Positions 33,836-44,300 of a DNA stretch of 64,000 nucleotides are shown one piece after another. Positions within the stretch are counted from its first letter, which is position 1. Every line of letters begins with the position of its first letter. Both the position numbers and the translations under genes were made by a program. A model generated the notes under the pieces. The model searched no databases. It worked only from the letters and a program-made list of their open reading frames with translations, and was not told the DNA's origin. Source of the stretch: Takakia lepidozioides (taxonomy: Eukaryota; Streptophyta; Takakiopsida; Takakiales; Takakiaceae); the NCBI GenBank assembly GCA_030704615.1, contig CM060732.1:68057053-68121052 (forward strand). Reading direction: 5' to 3'.

Positions 33836-35545
33836 TAACTTGCAGAATTCAACATGGAAATTTAGGGCCGATTCTAATAAGAGGGAAAAACAGGGTGAAA
33901 TGTGTTGAAGAAGGTGCCCTCATCGCCTGATTTTACCAATTGTGCCGCTGCTGCTGCGGCTTCCAGTTGACCATCTACCCATGCAGGTTTCTTGTAGCTA
34001 TTCTCCCACAAGGAATCATAGGCAATGTTGTGCTTGAAATGTGGCCCTCACCGATGAATCTGGACCCACACTCTATCCCTGCTCCTTCAGCTATCCATGC
34101 CTCTCACAAATCATGCATACATCCTTGCCTTGCTGGTAGCAGCTGACAATAACAGCCTACATTTGTTCTAGGAAACACCCAACTCAACTTCTCACACTAG
34201 TTCATATGCTCAATTGCATCTGCTACTCTCTGTAATCCAACAGACATTCACCTTTTTGCCACAATTGGGCCACCATTGATTAGGGTCAGAAAAGTATTCA
34301 TGCCACAACTTCATGACTGTTTAGGGTTCACTGTCACAAATGAAAGTGTGTTTGTCAGAATTCTGCCCACCCCAACAGCTCAGTCACTCCCACCCATGTA
34401 AGGTACCATGCTGTATCAAGTATAAACCCTGGAAAAGTACATGCAATAGCAGAAACCAACTCTACACCATAGCACAACTGGCTTGGTACCTCCCATGTGG
34501 AGCTTGCCTCCGCCTTCTACCATTTCGCCTCTGCCTTGCAGGTGCATTCAAGTTGGCAATGGCCAATTCAGCAATTCAAAGGCTCCATCCCACTTCACTG
34601 CTGTGCACATCCTGCAAGCATCGTGCTCCACGACACCACATCTTGTTCAGCCATGGTGTTGAACACTCCCTAAACTTGACCAAATCAGAAAAGTATTCAT
34701 TCCACACCTTCTCCTCATCTCTTGTACCTGTTTCTGGATACTTTCATGTTGTCACATTGGCAGTATCATGTCAAAGTCACTCCAATCTATCAAAGATTCA
34801 GTCAACCAGCTAACTTGCATAATTCAACATGGAAATTTAGGGCCGATTGTGATAAGGGGGAAAAACAGGCTGAAATGTGTTGAAGAAGGTGCCCTCATCG
34901 CCTGATTTTACCAATTGTGCCGCTGCTGCTGCGGCTTCCAGTTGACCATCTACCCATGCAGGTTTCTTGTACCAATCCTTCCACAAGGAATCATAGGCAA
35001 TGTTGTGCTTGAAATGTGGCCCTCTTGGATGAATCTGGACCCACACTCTATCCCTGCTCCTTCAGCTATCCATGCCTCTCACAAATCATGCATACATCTT
35101 TGCCTTGCTGGTAGCAACTGACAATAACAGCTTACATTTGTTCAAGGAAACACCCAACTCAACTTCTCACACTAGTTCCTATGCTCAATTGCATCTGCTA
35201 CTCTCTATAATCCAACATGCATTCACATTTTTCCCACAATTGGGCCACCATTGATTAGGGTCAGAAAAGTATTCATGCCACAGCTTCATGACTGTTTAGG
35301 GTTCACTGTCACAAATGAAAGTGTGTTTGTCAGAATTCTGCCCACCCCAACAGCTCAGTCACTCCCACCCATGGAAGGTACCATGTTGTATCAAGTCTAA
35401 ACCCTGGAAAAGTACATGCAATAGCAGAAACCAACTCTACACCATAGCACAACTGGCTTGGTACCTCCCATGTGGAGCTTGCCTCTGCCTTCTACCATTT
35501 CGCCTCTGCCTTGCAGGTGCATTCAAGTTGGCAATGGCCAATTCA
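33832..35545 (-). repeat. Tandem duplication of the CACTA transposase 3' region
   Basis: About 735 bases at 33832-34570 recur at 34807-35545 with a constant offset of 975 and few differences. The minus strand reads WKDWYKKPAWVDGQLEAAA and a FSDPNQWWPNCGK block in both. The second copy joins the transposase gene directly. The 236-base stretch between the copies (34571-34806) holds a PPR fragment. Confidence 0.9.
34590..34680 (-). pseudogene. Short PPR fragment
   Basis: The minus strand reads VFNTMAEQDVVSWSTMLAGC, one PPR motif, between the two copies of the CACTA duplication. There is no start and no further repeats. Confidence 0.7.
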
Positions 35546-36696
35546 TCTGCCTCACTCAAAGGAACACAAACAGCAAGCTCAGTCATGATGTTATGAGGAA
35601 TTTCAGGAGGCACCATGCCTACATAAATGTCTCCCTCACCCAGTGCCACTTCTGTAATATCGTGAACCACTCGTCGGGATCGAGGGTCCTTGTGAAGGAC
35701 CACCTTCCAGTTCCCTCGTGAACTTTTTTCATCCGAGAAAAAAACTTGCTCCACCTGACTAGGGAATGTCCAGGGCTGCTCCATCCCAGGCAACATGCGA
35801 CTGAAGTCAACCAAGAGAAAGCCATAATCATCTCGTTTCATGGTGGCATTCCGGCCCACCATGTGTGACCTCACCCATGTACACAAGAACAGAATTGGGT
35901 GAAGAATTCCGTAATCCAGTTGAATTATTTCTCTTACAACACCCACATATTCCAATTGGGATAACACTCGTCTGGACATACCTGCTCTGTTTTCGCTTTC
36001 CTGATGGAATACTTGAGCAACTCCAGAATCAAATGTCACCCTGTCTCTGGCGCCAGTCCCATCACTTATTGCTCGAAAGTGATTGCCGTAAGCATACATG
36101 GACTTGAAGCCCAATGACTGTACTGCTGGTGGTATACATAAATGGCATATGTCCAAATCATAGGACTCACCTGAACTCACCTTGCGTTGGAAAGCACCTT
36201 CAATCCATTCATGGAATGGAGCCAGTAAGCGCATATCTGTTGGGTATGGAATTTCTCCATTGTGGTGGTCTTGGTCTTGTCCACAAAGGTATGCTGTTCT
36301 GAACTCAGTGCGGGATGCTTCTATGAGTGCCATCTCCTCTTCATAGGCCCTGTCCAAATGAGAATTGCAAATTAGGATTACAGCTTATACCATTGGCAGA
36401 AATGAAACACACGGGATATGATAAGCAACATACTTACTCAAGGAATGGTTTCACGCAATCTGTGTTGTGCAAAATATACTCGTGTGCACTGTCTCGTTCT
36501 TGAATGGTGAGGACTCGTACAGTTCCCAATCCTTCAACCACCTCCCCACTAACCGAGTCTTCTTCATTGGAGTCCCACACCCTTCGGCTTGTAGCATGAA
36601 ATTCAGCCATATACTCAGTTAGAAACCCTAGGGCCTCATCCAAAGCATACCCTTCCACCATGCTCCCTTCAGGTCGGCTCATATTCCTTACATAGC
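34837..36696 (-). pseudogene. CACTA TNP2-type transposase, C-terminal part
   Basis: Continues the gene interrupted at 48078. It begins with VRNMSRPEGSMVEGYALDEA at the insertion edge, the block normally following the DUF4218 motif. A middle exon follows (YGNHFRAISDG, LDYGILHPILFLCTW, YGFLLVDFSRML, EQVFFSDE), which matches the DUF4216 domain of plant CACTA proteins. Last come the ADELAIAN end and a C-terminal Trp-rich exon at 34837-35300. Introns lie near 35860-35960 and 36358-36435. Apart from the retrotransposon and one upstream frame break, this part looks well preserved. Confidence 0.85.
36693..36696. repeat. Target-site duplication TAGC (left)
   Basis: The four bases before the 5' LTR equal those after the 3' LTR (48075-48078). 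Removing the retrotransposon and one TAGC rejoins the CACTA codons for K-G-Y-V. Confidence 0.85.
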
Positions 36697-39085
36697 TGTA
36701 GTGTGAATGCAGGGGGTAAAAATTCAAGTTTTTGTTTGGCATCAGGTTTCGGCACTACTACAAAGGGAGTGCCCTTCGTGCTAATGAAGGGGAGGAATTG
36801 TCCATAACTTGAGGTAATTCCATGGAAAGACTATGCTATTGATCTGCCAAGAACAAAATATGGCTAAGTTATGACATGCACCTTTTTCATCCCTAGGATG
36901 AATGATTTTCATCCATGATGTTGAACCCTAGAAGCAGGATGTGAAATTCGAAGGGGAAGAGTGCGTGTATCTTTTCGCAGCTGCTGCAGTGGTGTTGGCA
37001 GCATAGGGTATCTAAGAAAGCTCCGCCTACGCAAAGGGTATCAGCTTGCTTTTAAGAGAAACGTTAAGAGCTCCTGCTTGGCTTTCTGTGCAAGAAGAAG
37101 CGGTGCCGCCTTCTTCGTAAGCAATGATCAAACCTGAGGGATCAGGTTTGTGATAAGGGCGGTGCACCACTGCTGTCGCCATTGTCTTGATGAGCACATT
37201 AATGAGGAGATGGAGCGGCTCAGCAGGTGTTGGGGGATGAGAAATGCAGGCTGGTGTGTATAGCACCTCAGGTTGTCTGTGATCAAATCTTGTAGCTGCT
37301 GTCTGTTTTTGAGCTTTAGGACCAGATCACTTTGTAAGGGAAGAGTGTAAGCATCTTTTCGCAGCTGCTGCAGTGGTGTTGGCAGTACAACATATCTTAG
37401 GAAGTTCCACCTGCGCAAAGGGAATCAGCTTGCCTTAAAGAGCGACGTTAAGGGATCTGGCTTGGCATTCTGTGCAAGAGGAAGCGGTGCCGCCTTCTGG
37501 TGTGTATGGCGCTTAAGCTATCTATAATTAAGTTTTGTATCTGCTCTCTGTCTTAAGGGCTGTAGGACCAGATCACTTCATAGGGAAGAAATGCACATGT
37601 GAAGGATAGGGTAGAGGTTGGCAGGCACAAGGATGTGCCAGCAGCTGAAGCAGAGCCGTCATGCCTTAATGAGGACTGGAATCACGATAAGAAGAAACGT
37701 CGGAAATGGCTGACGAGGGAGAGGACAAGGTGCCTTCTTGACAGGCAGACCCACCGCTTCAATGAGTATAAGACAGATAAGTTTGAAGAGTGGCTCCCCC
37801 TTTTTTTTTGGTGACTTAGAAATCGCTTTGTGAAGTTTGGACTGTCTCTTGTATGTAGTAAGAGACACTGACATGTGAGGAAGAAAAAGAGCTTTGGAAA
37901 TGGAATGAAGACACTGGACTTCAAACCAGGATGGACTGGAGATGGATGCACCTGCTGTTACATTGTATAGTAGGAAAAATGAATGGAAACAGGGTTGATT
38001 CGTTGCTGGGACAGAATGGTTGCTGCTGTTGTATTCTTGTTCTTTGTTTCAGCGTCATGAGCTTGTACAAACAATCTAGCCTGGGATGTTGACACATTGC
38101 AGTCAATGTGGAACTAGCTTAGTAGGTAGAGGAAACCAGTGAGAGTTAGATAGAACTGTTTGGAAACAACAAGAAGGGATGATGTGGATGGGGCAGAAAA
38201 ACCAACATCTGTTTGGGTTTGGATCTGATTCTCAGGGTGCTCTCAGCATGTGAACCACTGAGGTTCACAGTTGATGGGAAAAAGAGAGCTGTCAGGGTGT
38301 GTAAATTGAGACCTGTAGAAGGGTTGAGAGCTGTCTTGGGCAAATGGCTACACCTGGGAAAAGTGGAGTGTGAAGCATCTGTCATTGGCAAGAGAGGGAC
38401 TGATAAAAGGGCTGATTATATCTTGTGTGACCAAGGTTGATTCCAATGCTGGGTGCACTGGATGCTTGGCTGAATGCGCATTGCATTGCATCATAGACAT
38501 GCTACAGTGGAAAGAGTGAGGAACCTACTCACCCTGAAAGAAAGAGAGAGGGAGAGAGAAAAGGACATAAGGGAGAGAGCTGACCAGCAAGAGGGGATGG
38601 TGAGGAATGGATGATTGGGGAGGTAAGATAAAGAAAGCATGAACCCATGAAGGGCCAAACTGGTGGGCCTGCAACTCATGGCAGATCTGAGTTGCCTCCT
38701 TTTAAATCGTGATCTTATTACAAAGGGGCTTCCACGTGTTGCTGACCAAGGGAGCTGCCCACAAGGGCAGTGGTCATCACTGACGTAGGGCTGGTTGCAT
38801 CACTGAAGACAGCATGGTAACATGGCTGGTGCAGTGTACCAGGGAGAGGATGTCGTGTAGAAGTAGAACCACGGGTGAAAACAATACAGACTCCCCATCC
38901 ATGTCTTCTCTTCCGCTGCGGCGTGGATGAGGATTGTGTGAACTCTGATCATGAAGGACCTGAGGGAAACCCACACCGAGTGACGATGGTTGGATCACTG
39001 AGAGGAGAGCTCCTTTCCTTCCCTCCAATTGACCTGGGGAGGAGCACAACTAGACTTGCACAGAAGGGGATTCACGCCCCTTTTT
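36697..39085 (+). repeat. 5' LTR
   Basis: Begins TGTAGTGTGAATGCAGG. It matches 45674-48074 along its whole length, with scattered substitutions and small indels. Its last part, after CACGCCCC, lacks the TTCTTTTCACACTACA end seen in the 3' LTR and runs straight into the primer site through a T-run. At about 2.4 kb it is long for a plant LTR. Internal open frames are shadows. Confidence 0.93.
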
Positions 39086-39097
39086 TGGTATCAGAGC
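39086..39097 (+). promoter_or_regulatory. Primer binding site, initiator Met tRNA
   Basis: TGGTATCAGAGC lies directly after the 5' LTR. This is the standard plant sequence complementary to the 3' end of initiator methionine tRNA. Confidence 0.92.
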
Positions 39098-39142
39098 TGA
39101 TGTTAAATCTTGATTTCTACTAGCTAGGGATCTTGACTGGTA

Positions 39143-39466
39143 TTGGATGGTTTGATGGCAGGAAGAGACCACACACTGATTCCTGATGAACCAAGCATTG
39201 GAGATGTGCTGATTTGCTTCAGCAGACGCACACCAAATGCACACGCAGACCCTTGTTTGTACTTCTTCAACCCTGCTTGGAGAATAGCGAATGGTGATTT
39301 ATGTCTTAGAGTGATACATACTGGTGGAAGAACAACCATAGCACTTTGGATAAGAGAGTTAGGAAGGTGGGTGAAGATAAATACCATGGCACGAGAGGTG
39401 ACATGGGGAGGTAGAGTAGAGATGTTGCGAAATGGACAGTGGGAGTGGTATAGAGGTCAACATTAA
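39143..39466 (+). CDS. Small leader ORF upstream of gag, unknown function
   Basis: A 107-residue frame between the primer site and gag, in the retrotransposon leader. It has a mixed globular composition (DVLICFSRRTPNAHADPCLYFF, WRIANGDLCLRVIHTGGRTT, then IALWIRELGRW and a Trp-rich end NGQWEWYRGQH). No known domain is recognised. It resembles real protein rather than chance sequence, but only conservation in related copies could show that it is used. Confidence 0.45.
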   Translation: MDGLMAGRDHTLIPDEPSIGDVLICFSRRTPNAHADPCLYFFNPAWRIANGDLCLRVIHTGGRTTIALWIRELGRWVKINTMAREVTWGGRVEMLRNGQWEWYRGQH

Positions 39467-39537
39467 GGGAGTTGCGGGAAAATTAGAGTCAGAATTAGGT
39501 GTTGAAACAGTTTGAACTTTGACTAGAGAATAGAAGG

Positions 39538-41379
39538 ATGACCAGTCCAACCAGCATAGATGCGCCTTATCATGGTAGGAATAGTGAGGATGTAAATGAC
39601 TGGCTGGAGAGAATTCAGATGGAGGCAGATGTCAGGGATTTGAATGAGGACAAAACTTTCAAGGTAGCAAGGCTCAACCTGAGAGCCAAGGCTGATGAAT
39701 GGTACCGTAAACAAAACCCTAGACCAAACAACTGGGTGGACTTCAGGGCAGCAATTTCAGCCAAGTTTGGTATCGTTGACTTGGCAGAAATTAGGCTAAG
39801 AATGGATACCATTAAACAGGAGAGTAGACAAAGGGTTCAAACATACTTCGATAGGTTGAACCGGTTATTTATAAGAAGTGGGGCGTCTGATTTGGAACAG
39901 AGGCGTAGATTTGCAGCAGGTTTGAGACCAGAAATAGCAAGAGTAATGCTGGGCAGGCGCTTCCTTGATGTAGAGGAAGCACTTGACACAGCCATTGAGA
40001 TTGAAAGGGGCCTGGGAAAGTTAGGGGAAATACCTCTAGAGCCATTGGAAGGAGATGATACAGATGAGTCAGTTGTGTTTGTTAACCCTGTGGACAGAAG
40101 ACTTGATCAGCTGAACACTACCCTACAGAAGTACTTTGATAGGGGACCAGTCATAGGAGAAAGCTCGGGATCTAGAACACCACCTCGTGTTCGCCTTTGT
40201 AATGTTTGTCACAAAGAAGGTCACATAGCTGCATATTGTCCTGAAGGAAGAACCCCAGCTAAGTGTGACAAATGTCACCGGTTCGGGCATTCCACGGAAA
40301 TGTGTGGTGTGAGATGCAACTTTTGCAAGCTACTCGGGCATACAGAGAGTGAGTGCAGTAGAAAACTCGACCAAACTATGATGGGAACTCCGGGAACTAA
40401 CTTTGTAGACGTGTTCTATGATGATGAGGATGATGTACTCGCAGAGATGACAGATCTGATGTCACGAAATAGTATCAATGAAGTCAGACTTCCAAGGACA
40501 CGCATACCTGTCCAGAGTCCGATTGTTGAACCTACAGGGTCACCAGAAAGGAATAGTGAGAGCAGTGAACAGCCAAGCAAGACCAAGAGTGAAATCTACC
40601 CAAAGAACAATTTCAAGAATGCTATAGAAGGAGGTACGAAATCCAGAATCTTGAACCACTTCTACAAAGGGAGAATATCGTTGTCGCCCATGGACCTGAT
40701 CATGACTGTGCCCGGAGAGCTAGACAAATTGAAAGGGCTGGTCAAAGTGGTGGAAAGAGCAATGGTCCAACAAAGGGAGACAACTCACAGTGTAGAAGTT
40801 GTGAAGGATGTACCAAGGCCTTTGTACTCAGCACACGCTGAGCCCACGATCTCGTATGCTTATACTGGTAAGGTTAAAGCGCTTCATGTAATGATTACAA
40901 TGGGAGATTACCAAGTATTAGGCCAGATTGACACTGGTGCCATGCTTTCTGTAATATCAGCTAGTACAGTCAGGGATCTTGGTTTGATGGGATCTGTCAT
41001 TACTAGTAAGGATGTGAATTACAGAGTAGCCTCAGGTGCTCTTGAGACTGCAATGGGCAGACTTGAGGACATCAAGGTCAAAGTAGGAGAACTGACCAAT
41101 CGTTTGTCCTTTATGGTGGTGAACACGGATACATATCACATGCTGCTGGGATTAGACTTTCTCAAAAAGTTTGGCGCTGTAGTGGACACCGAAGCTGAAA
41201 CAATTCGCGTACGCTATGGGCCAGGAAAGGATTTTGCTCACTTCCCTTTGCACACCATCAATTATAATGAGCCTGCAGTTACCAAAACAGCCTACCATAG
41301 AGGGGTCGAGAGTAGAATGAGATATGCAAGCAGTACGTCAGCAGGTAATGTCCTAACCCTGACGTCAGATGAACAGTAG
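39538..41379 (+). CDS. gag: Gag-protease polyprotein of Ty3/gypsy element
   Basis: 613 residues. The N-terminal capsid-like part has the retrotransposon gag signature (WLERIQMEADVRDL; ADEWYRKQ; SRQRVQTYFDRLNRLF, residues about 20-150). Three CCHC zinc knuckles follow: CNVCHKEGHIAAYC, CDKCHRFGHSTEMC and CNFCKLLGHTESEC (about residues 222-280), one or two more than usual. The C-terminal third is a retropepsin-like protease with active site QIDTGAMLSVIS (about residue 462) and LLGLDFLKKFG near residue 540. It packages RNA and is cut by its own protease. The stop at 41377 overlaps the pol start. Confidence 0.92.
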   Translation: MTSPTSIDAPYHGRNSEDVNDWLERIQMEADVRDLNEDKTFKVARLNLRAKADEWYRKQNPRPNNWVDFRAAISAKFGIVDLAEIRLRMDTIKQESRQRVQTYFDRLNRLFIRSGASDLEQRRRFAAGLRPEIARVMLGRRFLDVEEALDTAIEIERGLGKLGEIPLEPLEGDDTDESVVFVNPVDRRLDQLNTTLQKYFDRGPVIGESSGSRTPPRVRLCNVCHKEGHIAAYCPEGRTPAKCDKCHRFGHSTEMCGVRCNFCKLLGHTESECSRKLDQTMMGTPGTNFVDVFYDDEDDVLAEMTDLMSRNSINEVRLPRTRIPVQSPIVEPTGSPERNSESSEQPSKTKSEIYPKNNFKNAIEGGTKSRILNHFYKGRISLSPMDLIMTVPGELDKLKGLVKVVERAMVQQRETTHSVEVVKDVPRPLYSAHAEPTISYAYTGKVKALHVMITMGDYQVLGQIDTGAMLSVISASTVRDLGLMGSVITSKDVNYRVASGALETAMGRLEDIKVKVGELTNRLSFMVVNTDTYHMLLGLDFLKKFGAVVDTEAETIRVRYGPGKDFAHFPLHTINYNEPAVTKTAYHRGVESRMRYASSTSAGNVLTLTSDEQ

Positions 41380-44300
41380 CTTGTGGGAGAAGAAAAGAAA
41401 ACCAGAGGAAGAATATGAGGACACGGAGGAAGCATCCTCAGGTTCTGACACCTCTAAATCTGATAAAGATGAGGAGATGGGAGGCTCTGAGGAGAGTAAG
41501 GAGGTAGAAACAGCACTGAGGGATGTTGAGGAAATAATAGACGATGTCAACCTAGGGGAGGACTTGTTCGAGGACCAAGGGATGTCTGAACTCCTTCAGG
41601 AAGAGACCCATAAGAGCATGGCTGCTGCCATAATACAGGAAGCTTACCAGAAAGCTTGGAATGGTGAACTAGGGAACAACAACCTAGAAATAGAGGATGA
41701 CTTCCATGATTGGAATCAGGTTGTCACACAAGAGGAAGGACAGAGAATGGCTAACTCTGTAAGCCAGGTGGAGGGAAAGAATTGGGAACCCAGTCAAGAG
41801 GAAGAAATGGAGAGTCGTTGGAGAAGTCTGAAATCCAGACTGCACATCAACCCAGAACTGGCCCCAGAACATAGGATAGAGCTGGAGCAAGAGCTGAAAG
41901 CAAACCAGGAATGCTTTGCTCTTAGCAAGGCTGACTTGGGATACTGCAGTGAGGTAGAACACACAATTGACACACAAGGTTTTCCCCCTTGCAGAAGTCG
42001 TCCCAGCCGCCTATCAGAATGGGAGGAAGACGAGGTCCAAGGACAAATTGAGACTTTGATCTCACAAGGCAAGATGAGAGAGAGTAGTTCAGAATGGTCG
42101 TGTCCAGTTACCCTTCCACCAAAAAAGGATGGATCCAAGCGGTTTTGTGGTGATTTTAGGCCAGTAAACCGTTTAACCAGAAGGGACTCTTACCCTATGC
42201 CATTAATTCAGGATGTTTTAAACCAGTTGGGGAAAGCCAAGTGGTTTTCTGCGCTGGATTTACAATCTGGTTTTTGGCAGATCAAAATGGACGACCGAGA
42301 CATAGGCAAAACAGCAGTGATCACAAAGAAGGGATTGTATGAATGGCTAGTCATGCCATTCGGGCTAAAAAATGCCACTGCTACCTTTCAGAGAACAATG
42401 AATAGAGTGCTCAAGGAAGAAATCAAAGATTGCGCTAAGGTTTTTGTAGATGACGTCAATATCCATAGCAAGGACTGGGGAGATCACGTGGGACATATAA
42501 AGAGAGTATTGAGCAAGGTTAGAAAGGCCAATCTTAGGCTCAATCCGGACAAGTGTTACTTTGCCAACTTACAGTTGGTATTCCTTGGGCATGTGATCTC
42601 TGAAGAGGGAACGTGGCCTGATCCAGATAAGATAGCTGCTATTGAAAGGTTTCCCTTGCCCAAAAACCACACTGCTCTCAAAAGCTACTTAGGCATGACA
42701 GGGTACTATAGGCCCTATGTCAAAGGATATGCTGGAGTGGCAGTACCCTTGTTCACTCTAACCAAGAAGGATGTGAAGTTTATCTGGAGTGCAGAGGCAC
42801 AAAACGCCTTTTCTGCCTTACAGGTGAAGTTGGTAACTGCTCCCATCCTGGCAAGACCAGATTTCTCAAGACCGTTCGTCTTGGATGTTGACTGGTCCAT
42901 CAAAGGAGTAGGGGCAGTCTTGTCACAAAAGGAGTATAAAAAGGAGAGGGTCATTGCATACGCCAGTAAGGTACTATCTGATGCTCAGCGCAAATATCAC
43001 CCTATGGAAGGTGAATGCTATGCCCTGGTGTGGGGAGTATTACACTTTCGGCAGTACCTGTATGGAACCCCTTTTGTAATCAGGACTGATCACAAACCAC
43101 TGGAGTGGTTGGCAACGGTAAGTGACGCATATGGACGCAGGGGTAGATGGATCATGATGTTACAAGATTTTGAGTTTAAAATTGTTCACAGAGCAGGTGC
43201 TAGGCATGCTAACGTAGATGCACTAAGCAGGTATCCAGTGGGACCAGCTGAGGAAACCGAGGAAATCGAGGTATACTCTACTTCTCTGTACAGTCAGAAA
43301 AGAGAAGGGAGAAAGAGGGATGGAGCCTATCTTCTTAAGCTAGCTTGGGATAGGGGTGCCATCAATGCTTCGTTATTTCAATTTAAGGAGGGGAAGGAGG
43401 AGTTGAGAGAAGAAGCTCATAGGCAAGTAGGGTATAGCAGTGAAAAAGGGGAGATGATTTGCAAAAGAGAAGAGTACTATGCATGTGTATGGGGCCTTTG
43501 GCACTTCAAGAAAATACTGTTGGGAAGTCATTTTTCTTTGGAAACAGATCTAGATCCATATTGGTGGCTATACTCAGAGCACCACATAGGCATAGACTTA
43601 CTTGGTGACTTTTCATTTGAGTTCGTTCCGGGCATAGTAAGATCTTCCACAGGTGGAATGTTGACCAAGGATCATGGCATATTGAAGGGAGAACTGAAAC
43701 CAGGCATAATGCCAGATGGAGAAGGAAAGAGGGTGACTTTTGCTGCACAGACTTTTGCTACAAAAAAAAAACAAGGAAAGGGTATTGATCAATCAAGCTC
43801 TGTCAATCTGGTGAGGGAGGGTATTTGGAAGGATAAGGGTGCAGGAAGGATAGAGGCTACTGCAATCAGCAACAAGGAAAGGGAGCATCTGATGCCCTCT
43901 TGTCCCACCATCCATGTGATTACCCGAGGATCTCGTGCTCGTGATAAGGAGCTAAGCGAGGTACATCCAGCCTGTGAACTTGTGGAAGAGAGATCGAACA
44001 ATGAAAAGGGAAGCTTGCAAGAGACACCATTCCTTCAACACTTGACAAGCACTCCAACAACAAGAAGAACGCGGGTGACTTCCTCATCAGAATGCCCAGC
44101 CAAGGAAAACATGGGGGGTGAGTGTTCCACCAAGACGTTTTGTTCTTCAGACAGTGATGGAACAAGTGGTTCAGAACAAGACACTTCTTCTTGCAACAAG
44201 ATTGATGAAGGGGACTGGGTACCATGGACCGCACCCACCAAAGCTACTCAGATGTCATTATTACGTGAGGCTGAAAGATGGGGGAAAAGCTCTCTCATCA

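Noticed and set aside
37027-39049. Several open frames inside the LTRs, duplicated at 46004-48027
   Set aside because: Duplicated because the LTRs are duplicated; composition is not protein-like and no motif is present.
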